DNA of 64,000 nt from Caprimulgus europaeus (taxonomy: Eukaryota > Chordata > Aves > Caprimulgiformes > Caprimulgidae), in contig OU015529.1 in assembly GCA_907165065.1 (NCBI GenBank), forward strand, positions 10,794,554-10,858,553, read 5' to 3'. This document shows positions 24,736 to 36,912 of this stretch, in pieces. Made by a program: the position numbers and the translations under genes. Position 1 is the stretch's first letter, and each line of letters opens with the position of its first letter. Under the pieces are notes generated by a model, which made no database searches, was not told the DNA's origin, and saw only the letters and a list, made by a program, of their open reading frames with translations.

Positions 24736-26023
24736 TACATTTATATTTATCAATTTATGCTTGTAAATCAACACAATATAAAACTATTAGTAATATTGCT
24801 CTGGCAGGTTTACTATAAAACTAAATAAAACCCAGTCTGATTATCAAGCTATGTTGTAATATGCTCTCCCCTTAGAGAGATAGATAAATTATTTGTCCTG
24901 GAACAAAACGTATAATTACTCACAACAAATGTCTGCATAAGAGTGGCTCTTTATAAAAAATTACAGTTCTCTCACCGATTCCAGTTGAATTCGAAATTAC
25001 AACAGCTACACCATTATCTCAGTTTATGCTGATACTTCACCCTACAGTTTCATAACACTAATTTTCAACACGTGTGTAAGCTGAGAATGTTTACTACTAA
25101 TAAAGTCTCGCCAGCATGAAGGAAACAAAAGAACCTCCATTACTCCCTATTGTTTCACATGGCTCGACGAAAACTGAACGCACGTCTCACCCCTCCACCA
25201 AAACAGACAAGGAGGCTCTATCGAGGTGTAATTACGAGAGCTACTACCACATGGACTTAAACTGAAACAGCTCTTCAGTACGCAGCTAAAGGAACTTTGC
25301 TAGAATTTGGTATAAAGAAAACTGCATTGTTCGCCAAACCGGCGCTTAAATTCAAGTGCTTGGCCTATCATAAATTGGTCTCTTTCTCCAGATCTTCCCC
25401 CCCTTTTTTCCCCAAAAAGGCAAACATTAAGGCTCTTTAGAAAGAGACGATCTGGGAGTTGATCACATAGCTATCTTTTCTTTCTGAGGCCACCATTCTT
25501 CAGTTGACTATGATACTTAAAGGGCCAAAGTTTAAAACTACTCTCTCGCAATAGAGCCCGTTTGGGCATGCCACCCTGCTATAATCAATGAGAGTTTTAA
25601 AATGCTGCACATTTGTTTTTTCAATAGGTCCCAAACAAAAATGTTCTATCTTGTTTGTGCTGCATGGCTGAGTTTAAGCTCTGCATGGGATTTGCAGCTA
25701 AACTAAGTAATGGGAGAGGGTTGGGGGTTTTTTTAACATTGGCTGAAAGATATTCATTCAAAATAACAAAAGATGTATTTTTCCCCCATTTAACAATGCT
25801 CTTGATGAAAATGTGTTACCTTTACTTTTCTATTTTAAAACATTATTTTTATTACGCTCACCGCTCAACTGTAAACAGCATTAAGCCGTGTACAGCCACC
25901 ATTTTAGGTTATGATAATCAGCATATTTTTGAAACAAAGATTTTTTTTTTTTTGCAATACAGAATTCGATACAAGAGGTAATCTGTTCCTTTGTAGGCTA
26001 AAAAAAAAATAATCTGGTTTACG

Positions 26024-26037
26024 CTGGTTTGAACCAG
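26024..26037. repeat. Short inverted repeat CTGGTT-TG-AACCAG
   Basis: Two perfect 6-bp arms are separated by 2 bp inside the CpG-rich patch. The spacing of the CTGG and CCAG half-sites resembles dimeric sites of the CP2/Grainyhead factor family. The factor assignment is speculative. Confidence 0.3.
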
Positions 26038-26117
26038 TGGAATCTCTTGTGGCTAAGCCTTCTGCTGTGACTAAAATCAAAACTGCGCCGCGGAGAGCGA
26101 GGGAGTGAGATGGGGGG

Positions 26118-26137
26118 GTGTGTGCGCGTGTGTGTGT
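26118..26137. other. Alternating purine-pyrimidine tract, possible Z-DNA
   Basis: Twenty bases of strict purine-pyrimidine alternation, TG steps around a central CGCG, follow a run of seven Gs and sit within the CpG-rich patch about 12 bp from the TCACGTGA box. Such tracts can adopt Z-DNA under negative supercoiling and are common near active regulatory DNA. This is a sequence property only. Confidence 0.45.
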
Positions 26138-26149
26138 CTCTGAGGCACC

Positions 26150-26157
26150 TCACGTGA
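26150..26157. promoter_or_regulatory. TCACGTGA palindromic E-box (M-box/CLEAR-like)
   Basis: A perfect 8-bp palindrome with core CACGTG lies inside the CpG-rich patch. It is the favoured core of MiT/TFE factors (MITF, TFEB) and is also bound by USF. One motif alone is weak evidence. It is noted because Vti1a acts in endolysosomal traffic, the process that TFEB-type factors regulate. Confidence 0.3.
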
Positions 26158-29100
26158 CACAGAAAACTACCGAATTTTTTTTAAAAAGCTGATAACGCTA
26201 CCGCCGTCTCTGTCCGCATATAGATAACGAATAAATGCTGAACTCTATTAAACGCCCTTTACACATTATCGTGGGTCGAACACACAATTTTCTGAACTTA
26301 TGATGACAGTCTATTTATTTTGCTATAAACCCTCGGCATGTAACGAACAGATTTGTGTCTGGTAATGATCTGCTCTGCCAGGGCTATATGAAATGATACC
26401 GACCTTCTTTAGATCTTGGGGAATTAAATTGACCAACTTCACCCCCTGGTCTGTAGCTGAAGTTTGACACACTTTATGCACAGCAAGCCCAAATCTAATA
26501 TTATCACAACTTTGTAGTCAGAAATTAAGCAGCCACAAAATATTTGTTCACCATAAAACACATATACAATGTATCTGTATACAGACACACAGTTTAACCT
26601 AATGTAAATTTATTTACTTATTAATGAACATAGTTGTGAAAGAGAAAAGTAACACTACTGTATTTCAAGAAAGTTGGTAATACTGTATCTGACATTATTT
26701 TGGTCAACAAGTATTTGTGATTTAACCCAACATATACTTTCTAAAAAACATAGGAAATGCCACATAAAACAGTTCTATGATTATTAAAGTGAAGCCACAA
26801 CTTAAAGTAGTGTATCATTGCACTGAAAAACTCAAAAGTTCCAAGGGATTTGATAAATGCTGGTGGCCAGAATGACAAATAAGACTTGAAAGCAACATAG
26901 CCTATTTAAGGCCACTCCTGGAAAATAAATAACAACCCAATGCACACAGTAGGTTTTTGGGTTTGGGGTTGTGAGGCAGGGTTCTTTTGATGCGAGAAAG
27001 GATGTCTCCTGATTCTCAACCTCTATATGTGCTTCGTCTAACTACATTCACATGATTCAAATTAAGAAGAAATTACCGTATATTGAGCAACGACTTTATT
27101 AAACTCTAAGTGCATTATGAGCACTATGACACTACCTATCTCATCAAACAAAGATGCATTTATTTCAAAAGAAACTCTGAATAGCAGAATTGTATAGTTC
27201 TTACAACTTCTAACAAGAAGTTTCTATATGCTTTATCTGGTAAAATTAGTTAAATCTTGGTATAATCATTTTAAGGCAACTGTATTCTAAGATGTTGTCA
27301 TCAGCACATGATGACTGCTACTTATGGGGGACATTTTGGAAAAACAGAGAAGATGAAAGATAAATCATCCTTTGCTAATTCTTCAATCTGGTTTTTGTAC
27401 TTCAGCCTTTCTTCCTGGGAGAACAACTGGAAACTCATACTTATGACCCTATTCATTAGAGCTGTGTTTGCTGTAATTCTATCTTTGAAACTCAATGAAA
27501 AAACCAGAAGTTGAATAAAGAAAAGATCCATTTATTTATTTTATTTTAACAACAATGCCTCATTAATTTCTAGATACTTCATAAGGTCATACTAGCCAGT
27601 ATACATTAAGTTCCTTTTGTCTTCTCACTCCACCAAAAACATTACACAAATATTTATTATGATGACAAAGAGTATACCAAAACGTGGAGCTCATGCCTCA
27701 TTTCTCTTGGGTAACACTCCAGTCTAACCAGATATTCAGCATTTCGATTGGCAGATTTTACCAATATTTGTGGATCAGTACAGAAGCAATTCTGAGCTGG
27801 CAACTTTTTTCAATAACTCCTCTGTCACAATAGGAAACCCTCCTCTCCCCTTTCACAGTTTGATGACTAAATTGGGGAAAACAAACCCACTGTTTTTTGG
27901 TTTAATCAACTTAACCTAACCCACACTGATAGAGAAGTAAAAATCCTTTAATATTAGGGTGAGAGTCAGTCCATCTACCTATAATTATTTCCATCAGATA
28001 AAATGAAAGCAAAAATTTGGAACATGTTTGTATTCTATATGGCTGTAAGTTATACCTTAGCTCCCTTTCATCATCTAGTCCAAGCTTCCTATTGATATAA
28101 TAATGTACAAGAGTGAAAATTTATTAGACCTGGGGTTACTGAGTTAAGTATGTCGATATAACATGTTCATTATATGACAAGTACCCAAACCTTACACTTC
28201 ATTTGGATAGCTGTAGATTCTGATAAGCTCAACATCAGACCGAAGTTTTTGCACTAACTGCTTGTACCCATAACTACATGCACATAAGTACAAATATAAA
28301 TAATGATATTTCATAAGCAAAAGAGATTTTGAGATTGATTATTGGAACAATGCAGTAAATATTTTTATAAACACTAGCATTCATATATTGAAAAGAAGTT
28401 AGGTGATTCCTTTATAATGGTATTTCATAACATTTTTCAAGGAAGAAAAGAGAGAAATTCAGAATTTTCAAAGGTATAGAGCTAATAATATCAAGTTGGG
28501 TTATAGAAAAGGATTTCGATTACCTAAAAGACTACATAAACCTCCTTTAGCAGACTTTTTTTTTCCATTTAAACAGTGGTCATTTGGAAGAAAAAACTCA
28601 CATTGACAAATTGTTGAAGGTATCATTTGATTCCTTGAGATGAGACCATGTTTTTTCCATCAATTTTAGAAAAAAGATCATAATTCACAAAAAGTGCACA
28701 CATGAACCAGTTATTTAACCATTCCTTAAAAAGTGAAAATAAAATATTTTATCTCATCCTTACACATAAGATATTCTGTTATAAGTAAAGCTTCTTATCA
28801 CAATTGCCCTTTTATGTCTGAATTCGCACATTTTTTTTCTTGAAATGTAAAAATAGCAGCACCTTAAAAGAAATAAAATGAGAATCTTAACACTTTCACA
28901 GGACTGAGTTTAGGATCAGGACATGCAGACTATGAAACTCTTTTCCCTAAAATCATCCTTTCCATAAATTAATTATTTATGGACAAAAAATCCTCTTCAT
29001 TTTATTCTAATTTTGGAATCTCCCCTTGCCTTAATATATAAATATGAAGATTAATATCTTTTAAATTTAACTCTTCACATAGATATGAGAGATGCTCTGC

Positions 29101-30297
29101 ATTACAGTCTTATGCCTACAGACATTTTATATCCTGTGTATAATTTCATTAATGTAGGTATTAAAGTCTATTACAGAGTTTAAAACTTACACAGCACATT
29201 TAAAATACTGTAAAAGGTTAAGGCTTAAGGGGTTTGTGTTTTCAAATTCATTGTACTGGGATAAGTCTCCAAGACTTTCTTTTTTTTCTATCTTTAGTGG
29301 AACTGAGCTTATACTGAGGGTAGAAAATACCAAAAGTTTCAGAACATGGTTCTGATCCATTTCCTTATTTAATATTGCATTTATCAAGTAAACATTTAAA
29401 CAATTTTCACTTTCACTAGTAAATTTTATCTGTTCAGAAGAGAAAATCTGATATTTAAGAAAACTTTCAATTAACTTCTATGTGAAAAAGCACTATTTTG
29501 ATTACAGGTGACATGATTTTCAAAAGGCAAAGAAACATTCTGCTTCCAGACAGAGCTTGTCAAACAGGTTTCAGCACCAAAAGAAATATTAACAGGTGGG
29601 TCAAAGTCCCCTGAATATAATGTTGCCTTTATAATTTTCAGTAGTCTAGCAGGTTCCTCGCTGTAGTGTCCAGAACAACAATAATGGTACAAGATTTTTA
29701 AAAAAGCCTCAGGATTATCAAGCTTTCCTACATTAAAAGAGATGGGTAGCACTCTGCATTCTAGTACAACATGCATTATGAAAGCATGCTCTTATTAGTA
29801 CAACTTGTGGTTTTGGTACAAGGAGAAAAAATCTGTTTAGGGAAGGAATCACACAAGGAAGCTGAGTGGGGTACTGCCTAATTCTGAGAGCGCACTTTCA
29901 TTTGTTTTGCCTGCCAGTGTTGATTTAATTATGCTGCATTATTATCAAAGCTGCATTATGTACTTTTTTTATTCCTTTTACATGTGTTCAAGGTGAAGAC
30001 CTTGGCTTTGTCGGCAAACAGTGCGTTTCAAGTTATTTCTTAAGTACTAAATAATAAAGAAAAGAGAATAAAAGATTTTTTTTAAGATAGCAGACAGTGA
30101 TCACAAGTTAAAGGGTTAAATGTAAGATCTCCAAGAAACATTTTGAAGTTGATTAAGACCCCAGCTTTGCATTAAACAGTATCACTTCCACATGAGTTGT
30201 TGCTAATGCTGTTAAGGAGCAGCTTGAGAAGCCCAGTGTGCCGGTGACCTCCTTCACCCTCCAGCCACCCACTAGGGCTTCTTGATTAGCATCCTAC

Positions 30298-30375
30298 CTG
30301 GTTCTCTGAGGAATTCCCGTCATCCCCTAGGAGCTCATTCCGCACCTCATCACTGTAGGCGATCCGTGACCTTTT
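30298..30375 (-). CDS. VTI1A: VTI1A coding exon: end of Habc region and linker
   Basis: This 78-nt exon encodes 26 codons, starting KRSRIAYSDEVRNELLGDD and ending in GNSSENQ. It matches vertebrate Vti1a at about residues 89-114: the end of the third N-terminal helix and the acidic, polar linker before the SNARE motif. On the minus strand the acceptor is a T-rich tract followed by TTTTACAG, and the donor is CAG|gtagga. Both ends are phase 0. The preceding exon should end with the residues LETDF and was not found in the 33.6 kb upstream within the window. The next exon in the transcript is either the 21-nt microexon or the exon at 19031-19115, and both fit the frame. The perfect fit to the mammalian protein as I remember it indicates strong purifying selection. 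Confidence 0.95.
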
Positions 30376-33300
30376 CTGTAAAACAAAAAGAAAAAAGGGT
30401 TAGGAAGTAAAGCTCCGAAGCCATTGGTATCAAGGCTGATCATCTTAAACCTCGAGAGCCCCCTAATGGATACCTATTTGATAAAAAAGACAAAAAAAAT
30501 CAATCTGCAAGTGAAAGTTATCAAAAAGTTCTTCAACTGCTCTATTTTGATAAATCTGCATGGAAAAACCTTAGCATTTCTAACACAGTCATATCCTTCA
30601 CATTTCAGCAATGAAAGTAGATTGAGTGAAGCCCAAGATATATAACGTGCGATCCCAGTTCTGATTATCAGGTAACCGGGAGAGGCAATATATACTAACA
30701 CCAGAAGCGTTGAAGAAATTCATGAGTAGGAACCAAATGCATTTTTCTGAAGAACGCTTGCTAGCTGGATGCAGAACTTGGCCATTAAAGGAACTCAGCC
30801 ATTAAAAAGGAAAGTAAGACTGAGCTTTTCCCATATGAAACACCCCAAAATCTGAACAACCCACATTTGACAAAACTGGTTGAACTTAACAATGTAGAAA
30901 ATTAACAAGTGTTTTCTATACTGCTAAGGCTATGAAGGCCTGCTGGGAAAGGACCAGAAATCAAAGGGTAAAAGAAAGGAGAGAAAACAACAGTACAAAG
31001 AAACATTGGATTACAGCAGTTCATGGAAACATCATGAAACTGAGACAGTCATTCATTAGATCATCATGACAGACGTTACTCACAGCATCAGATTGCTCAT
31101 GAACTGATCATCATATTGATTCTAAACTAGATCAAGTGCCAAGCAATGGAAAACAAATGTTTGAAGATTACTAAGGTATCACAGCATTCAATGGAACAAT
31201 GGAGAAGTCCATAAAGAGAATATCAGCCCAGCTTTCAAGTTCTCTGTTGGCCAAATAACAGACCCTTAGTCAGTTAATATTCTTACACTCACCATTAAAA
31301 GAGAGAAAGGATTTTTAACATATTGTCTAAAATATTTTTATATTTGAGTGCAGTTATGACCAGTTTTGGACTTCATTAGAGGAAGAAACCCAAGAGAAGC
31401 AAGAATTAAGCTGTAGGGCCTTACTTTATTGATGGGAGCTTTCCTCAGACTCTGCCATGGTACTCACTACCAGTAGGAACACAGCAAAAACAAATCCCTC
31501 CTCAAACCTTCCCTAATTGGACTATCATGCCAAAAAACATGCTTGGAACTGGGGCACAGTAAAGAACTCAATAGAAATTATACTGAGCACAGGGTAATTC
31601 ATTGTCTTTATGATAATGAAGTCTAGAAGTGTGTTACCCTTTACGGTAGGAGCCTAGCAGTGTAGTAAGCTTGTATTGGTCATCTCAGAGCAACACATTT
31701 TAGCTTTTTATCCTATATAGTTCACCCTGTATTACCATCATCATTGTTACAATGCTTGCCAACTTGTGATTCAGCTGCCAGTGTTCAGATCTAGATCATA
31801 TACTAAAGCTACAGATGTACGTAGCAAGGACAAAGCATACCACGGACCTACTACAAGAGCTGAATTGTGCCAAATCTTTTGGAGATCTCAGCTGTCACAG
31901 TTTCATACTAACCAAGCTAAAGTAGTCTACAGCATTAAAGGAAATGAGAACCTTTAAACAGGCTGTGGTATCAGAGCTGCTTGTTTAAATTATTCATTTC
32001 ATCACTATGGGGGACTAAAACACTCCGCAGTATGCAAGAATATCATATGGAGATAGGTTTTGTTTTTCTCTTTTTTCACCAAAAAGCCAACAAATTGGCA
32101 CAGATTGCTCAATTATATTATTTTCCTATTTTTATTTGATACACATCAAACAAGGAAGGAAATTACAAATATGTACCAATAAATATCTACTTTTCTGATT
32201 AAGATTCAATCTTCCAATTTGAGGTCTAGCAGTTCAACTGTACAGTCTCTCACAATTTCACAAGATGACTCAGCCCCATTGATTCTGCTAGTGTTGAATG
32301 TATTTATCATTATTAGACTGAGATGAGGAGCATGATGCTTCATGAGTTTGTTCTCTAGTGAACAAGTTGCCTAATTGTATGTAGAGACTGAGGTGATTCC
32401 TGATTACACATAATTTATTTGAAAGATTTAACTGGTGGATATTCTCATTCATAAGAGCCTGTATGGAAAAAAAGAAAAGGAATATTCTTCACGGGAAAGA
32501 AATAAATGTTAATAGCAATACAATTTTCAGAGGCCCTTCATAATTCTTTATATCATCACCACTGAACTTAATAAATATATTTGTATCATTGTTCTTTTAT
32601 TGCAATAATCTGTCATGATCTGAAAATCAGCAATTATATTAAAAGAAATAACCCTTTGACTACAATTAGGTATAACTCTTTGCCATAATCAATAAATAAT
32701 TTGATACTACTTTTGATCACAGTTTCACTACCAAATGAATCAGTAATATAAAAGAAAAGGCCTTTGAACTAAAGTGTTCATTTGTTCTTTCAGGATTTGT
32801 CCAAAATATCAATATCTTGAATTACTACTTTTATTAAAGTAATATTGGCTAACACTTTAAAATGTGGCTATCAAAATTAGTTCAGTTCATCTGAACTCAG
32901 TAATTAGACAATTTTTAGGTTTGTTTTTTTGGTTTTTTTTTTTAGCTTGTAACTATCAGCTGTTTATAAATATGTACTGTAGCCAAATGCAAGAATGATA
33001 GTTTGAGCTGGAAATGTCACACACTCTGCTACAGTTTGAAGGAACCCAATTCATAATGCATTTTATAAATAGTTAATGACTTCTATACATAAGCTAACCA
33101 GGCAAATCAAGAAATTGTCAACATTTTTAGTCTTAGTTGTCAGTTACCACTGTCTACTGGTACTTTATATGTACGTTTCTAGAAAAGACAGAAGCTTTAC
33201 AGAGTTTGTAATCCAAGGCATTTCTGGGCAGCTCAATATAAGTTTAAGAGGCTCTGTGTGCAGTTTTTTGTCTGTAAAGGTCTGTCACATATAGAAGTTT

Positions 33301-36300
33301 TCCTCGTATTTTATATTTTCTTGGATATACATAGACAAAAAGTCCAAGCACACAAGTGTTTTTAACTCAGTGTACGTGTCTGCGTTCAAATGTAGCGTGC
33401 ACACGAACACACAACACAAAAGGGTTAAGCTACTTTCTACAAGAACTTCAAGACGGAGAAAGTTGTGAGGTGCTGTTTGAAATGTACTACAAGACCCAGA
33501 CCTCCTGGAAAGGAAGAATTTCTGATTCCAGGCAGATCTCTCTTGGTTTATGAACAGGATTTTTGCATACTGATTGGGTGATTTTCTTAAAGCCCTGTTC
33601 AAACAGATACACTTGCTCAGTTCTGTCTGGCAATTTGGCTTTAAACAATCTGTCTACTTGACCCAAGCCTTAACATTTCCCAATAGAACCGACTGTGTTC
33701 ATGGGCAAGCCCAGCTAAATTAGAATTGAAATGAATTAACTCAGCTTAAACTAATTAAGATCTGTGATCTGCAGTACCACCCCCCTGTATGATTCTACAT
33801 GTGAAGTAGGGTACATGTAACCAGACTGTAAGAATTCCGTTATACTACTAATCTGAGCATAACAATGAAGTTCGTCTATTACTAAAGTATATGAGAAGTT
33901 AATTTCCATGGCCTACACATGGCAAAGCAATTGCTTAAATTGCCTCACCTGGGAATTTAATACAATGTTATCATCAGACCAGCCACACTGTAAATAGATT
34001 TATAATGCTTTCCATGTGCTAGGCTAGGTTGCATATGAATTAAGTAATGATCTGGTATTACAATACAATCAGCTAGTTCCCACACCTGGCAGACAGGATA
34101 TTTTGCTAAATTACTACCTATACAGATACATCACAACATAAAAACAGAAAAGGCAATGGGAAGAGAAACAATCTACATGGTATATGACCGATTTTTACAT
34201 GGTAACCAAATAAGATGCAGATAGAAAGAGGTATCCAAAATAATCTGTTCCCAACATCTGCACAACAGAATACATACTTATTCATTTCTATTCAATTTTG
34301 GCCTAATTTTCCGCATTCTATACTTTAATTACTCATCCACATTCTGCAATGTTCCCATTAGTGAAGGCCAGAACTAGCCAATGCCCCCTCACTCCAACGT
34401 GCTTTCAGCAATCAGCCAAATAATTGATATAAAGCACCGCACATTTTCATACCTGAACTAAAGAATTGCTTTCCCCCTCCTAAGTGCTAAGCAGCCCTCT
34501 GAACAGACAAGCAAGCCTAGGTGCATTTTAGACAAAAGGCCCAGCAAATCCTTTCGTCCCAACCTCTCAATTCATCAGGCTCACTGTTTTAAGAACAGAT
34601 TAAACATATTTTTTTGTGAAATATGTGTAAACAAACAAAACGGCTTATTTATTCACAAACATCTGTTTTCATGTAAAACTCATTAGAATTTCCTAGTACA
34701 CATAAATGGCTTTAAAAAAATCTTCAGGCATCTGTTTCAGAGTTTGGCCCTTCTCTAGATGTAAATAAATATTCAAGATTAGCATAACCAGAAATAATTT
34801 GTAGGAATAAATTAGATTTTTTTGTATGTTCTTTGAGAGTAGTCAGCTTTGCCATTGCTCTTGCTATGAGCAAGGTGAAAAAAGTGACCTGATCCTCAAA
34901 TGGACTGCTAAATACTGCAGAATGTACTTTCACCTCTGCCTTCTGGAATACTTAAGTGGTTTTTGCTGAGCAGAAAAGGAAAAGATACAGTTTAATAAAT
35001 TTAGAAGAAAAATAAGTTACTCTACTTAACAATCTTAAAGCTTACACCTAAACAGAAATACAAAACCTCTTCTTCAGGAAATAAAAATAACTTAAATTGC
35101 TTAAGAAATTGTGCTCAAACTTCAGTTTTCAAAACTTCTACATTTCTCTGTGAAGGTGATCCAGGAACAGCAGACTAGGCACTTCAGACTGCAATTCAAA
35201 AGGGGTTTTCCTGTTCCTAAGTAGCTGAGTCTTTATCGATTGTGTGTAGGAAGCAGGAAAATGATTAAATAGCGCTAATGTAAAACCTGATGCAATGCTG
35301 AACTTTCAAGCATTTCCTCATGAAAATAAAAAAAAAAAACAAAGCTGATACATTTCTGTCCAAAAGGAAGTAAAAACTATTCTACAAATCCCACAAAATA
35401 TCTGACTGAAAGAATCAATTCAACAGTACGTGTTGGCTGGCAAAAGTCAATGTCTAAGCCAGTCCCAGTCTTGCCTGCCCTCCATGCACGCACACAAAAA
35501 AGATTGCAGGCATCTCTGGAAGAGAAATGCACAACTTAAAACCTGTATTCTTCCACTCTGCCAAATGCCATAAGCTTCCTACAACAGCACAGAGAAATTA
35601 AACTTCCAGTGCTAATGTGAAATTAATGCAGAGATCCTATCACCTATTTTAAGTAGAAGTCACAGGTCTATAAATCTTCTTTTTAATAATCATTATCAAA
35701 CACACTTTTAGTTTTACTATGGGGTGAGAGCGTGGAGGAAGGTCAAGCAAACCCCCATGAGGATACAACCCATTGTATTATGTTGGTCGTGAAAAATGCA
35801 TTTTCTGCCCACAAAACTACTTCCATCTCAAAAACTTGTGACCAGTGGACGATGTACGTCAGCAACACTGTCTGATGTAGCAACAACCTGCTACACTGCA
35901 TGTGCTGTAGGTAGGCAAGAAAACAGGTGATCTGTGAGAAAACTGCAACTCATCATTTCTGTGAATTTAAGGAGTACCAGAGGATGATTTCTATTGTGAA
36001 AAAGACATTTGTATTTAGAAAAATAGCTTACATTTACCTGATCTCTGCCTTTTAAACTTTATAACCTAGAAAAGGAGAGATTTTTCAAAATTCAAAGGCC
36101 TAGAACTAACTGACCTCTCCCCCCTTCTATTTTTTAAAGGATAATCAAAATTCACTGCCACCACTTCCAGTTTAACAAGACCACATCTACAGAAGAATTG
36201 TATAATGAAATACAAGAGTTCTAAATTCAAGCATGGAAAACCTCAGATAAGCATTGCTTGGGCTTGGATAGCACTCTCCAAACATAACAATGAATAACTC

Positions 36301-36316
36301 CCCTTAGCCTGGTGTT

Positions 36317-36368
36317 TATATATATATACACACACATATATATATACATACATACATACATATATAAA
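36317..36368. repeat. Compound TA/CA/CATA microsatellite
   Basis: Successive short tracts of (TA)n, (CA)n, (TA)n and (CATA)n form a compound simple repeat. It is intronic and likely length-variable. Confidence 0.95.
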
Positions 36369-36873
36369 TAACTACTCATCTCTGCTTGTTTGAATTAGCA
36401 CACCCTATTACCAAATCCTTGTCCACACATATACACTACCTTGTTCTTTCATCAGAATTCACTATCTCCAAGGTACTTTTAGCTTTGGGCTGTTCTGCAC
36501 AACATTTTGTCTGTCTTTTTACTCAAGTGCCATAATCTCAAAAAAAATATACCAGGCATCAGCTGACACATGAAGAGTGAGTGAGTGTTCTTGCACACCT
36601 ACCTCTACAGGCCAACACAGTGATGTCTGCCTTCTGCATTGCTGACTTGCAGCTATTCTGCTATGTACTGTCACCTGTGTCTGATAGTCTGTTCCTGTAC
36701 TAATGCTTTTCAGTACTCTAATTTCAGTATTTCATGCAACTCCTTTCTATTGATTCCTTCAAATGACCATTATTGAACTATAATATTTCATAATAAAACC
36801 ATCTCCTTAGCCGGCTAAGTTAACTAACTTGCCTATTCAGTCAATGGAAATTTCTCTCACACAAGTTCATTCC

Positions 36874-36912
36874 TTCTCAGATTCACTTCTCAGATTCACT
36901 TCTCAGATTCAC
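36874..36912. repeat. Three perfect tandem copies of a 13-bp unit
   Basis: The unit TTCTCAGATTCAC occurs three times head to tail without a mismatch. It is a small, probably recent tandem duplication in the upstream intron with no coding context. Confidence 0.97.

Larger units (their letters stand above)
25060..26410. promoter_or_regulatory. CpG-rich intronic patch, candidate enhancer or alternative promoter
   Basis: By eye this stretch has roughly forty CpG dinucleotides in about 1.35 kb, many in clusters (around 25163-25180, 25331-25345, 26084-26100, 26190-26215). The surrounding intron has only occasional CpGs. It lies in the intron between the 78-nt exon and the microexon, about 1.1-2.4 kb upstream of the microexon in the transcript. 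It contains recognisable factor-binding words: TCAAGTGC (25352-25359, NKX2-like), TGTAAACA (25870-25877, forkhead-like), a CTGGTT/AACCAG inverted repeat (26024-26037) and TCACGTGA (26150-26157, E-box). It has no open frame I recognise. Retained CpGs in an AT-rich avian intron suggest an unmethylated, possibly conserved element. Whether it is an enhancer or a promoter cannot be told from sequence. Confidence 0.45.
23960..30297. other. VTI1A intron between 78-nt exon and microexon
   Basis: This 6.3-kb intron has a gtagga donor at 30292-30297 and an acceptor at 23960-23961 on the minus strand. It contains the microexon control region, the TG/TA palindrome repeat and the CpG-rich patch. The rest, 26420-30290, is AT-rich without recognised exons. 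A phrase CATCATCTAGTCCAAGCTTC at 28071-28090 hints at a CR1 remnant but is too short to call. Confidence 0.85.

Noticed and set aside
36874-36912. CRISPR-like or regulatory array
   Set aside because: Three contiguous 13-bp copies without spacers in a vertebrate intron are a simple tandem duplication.
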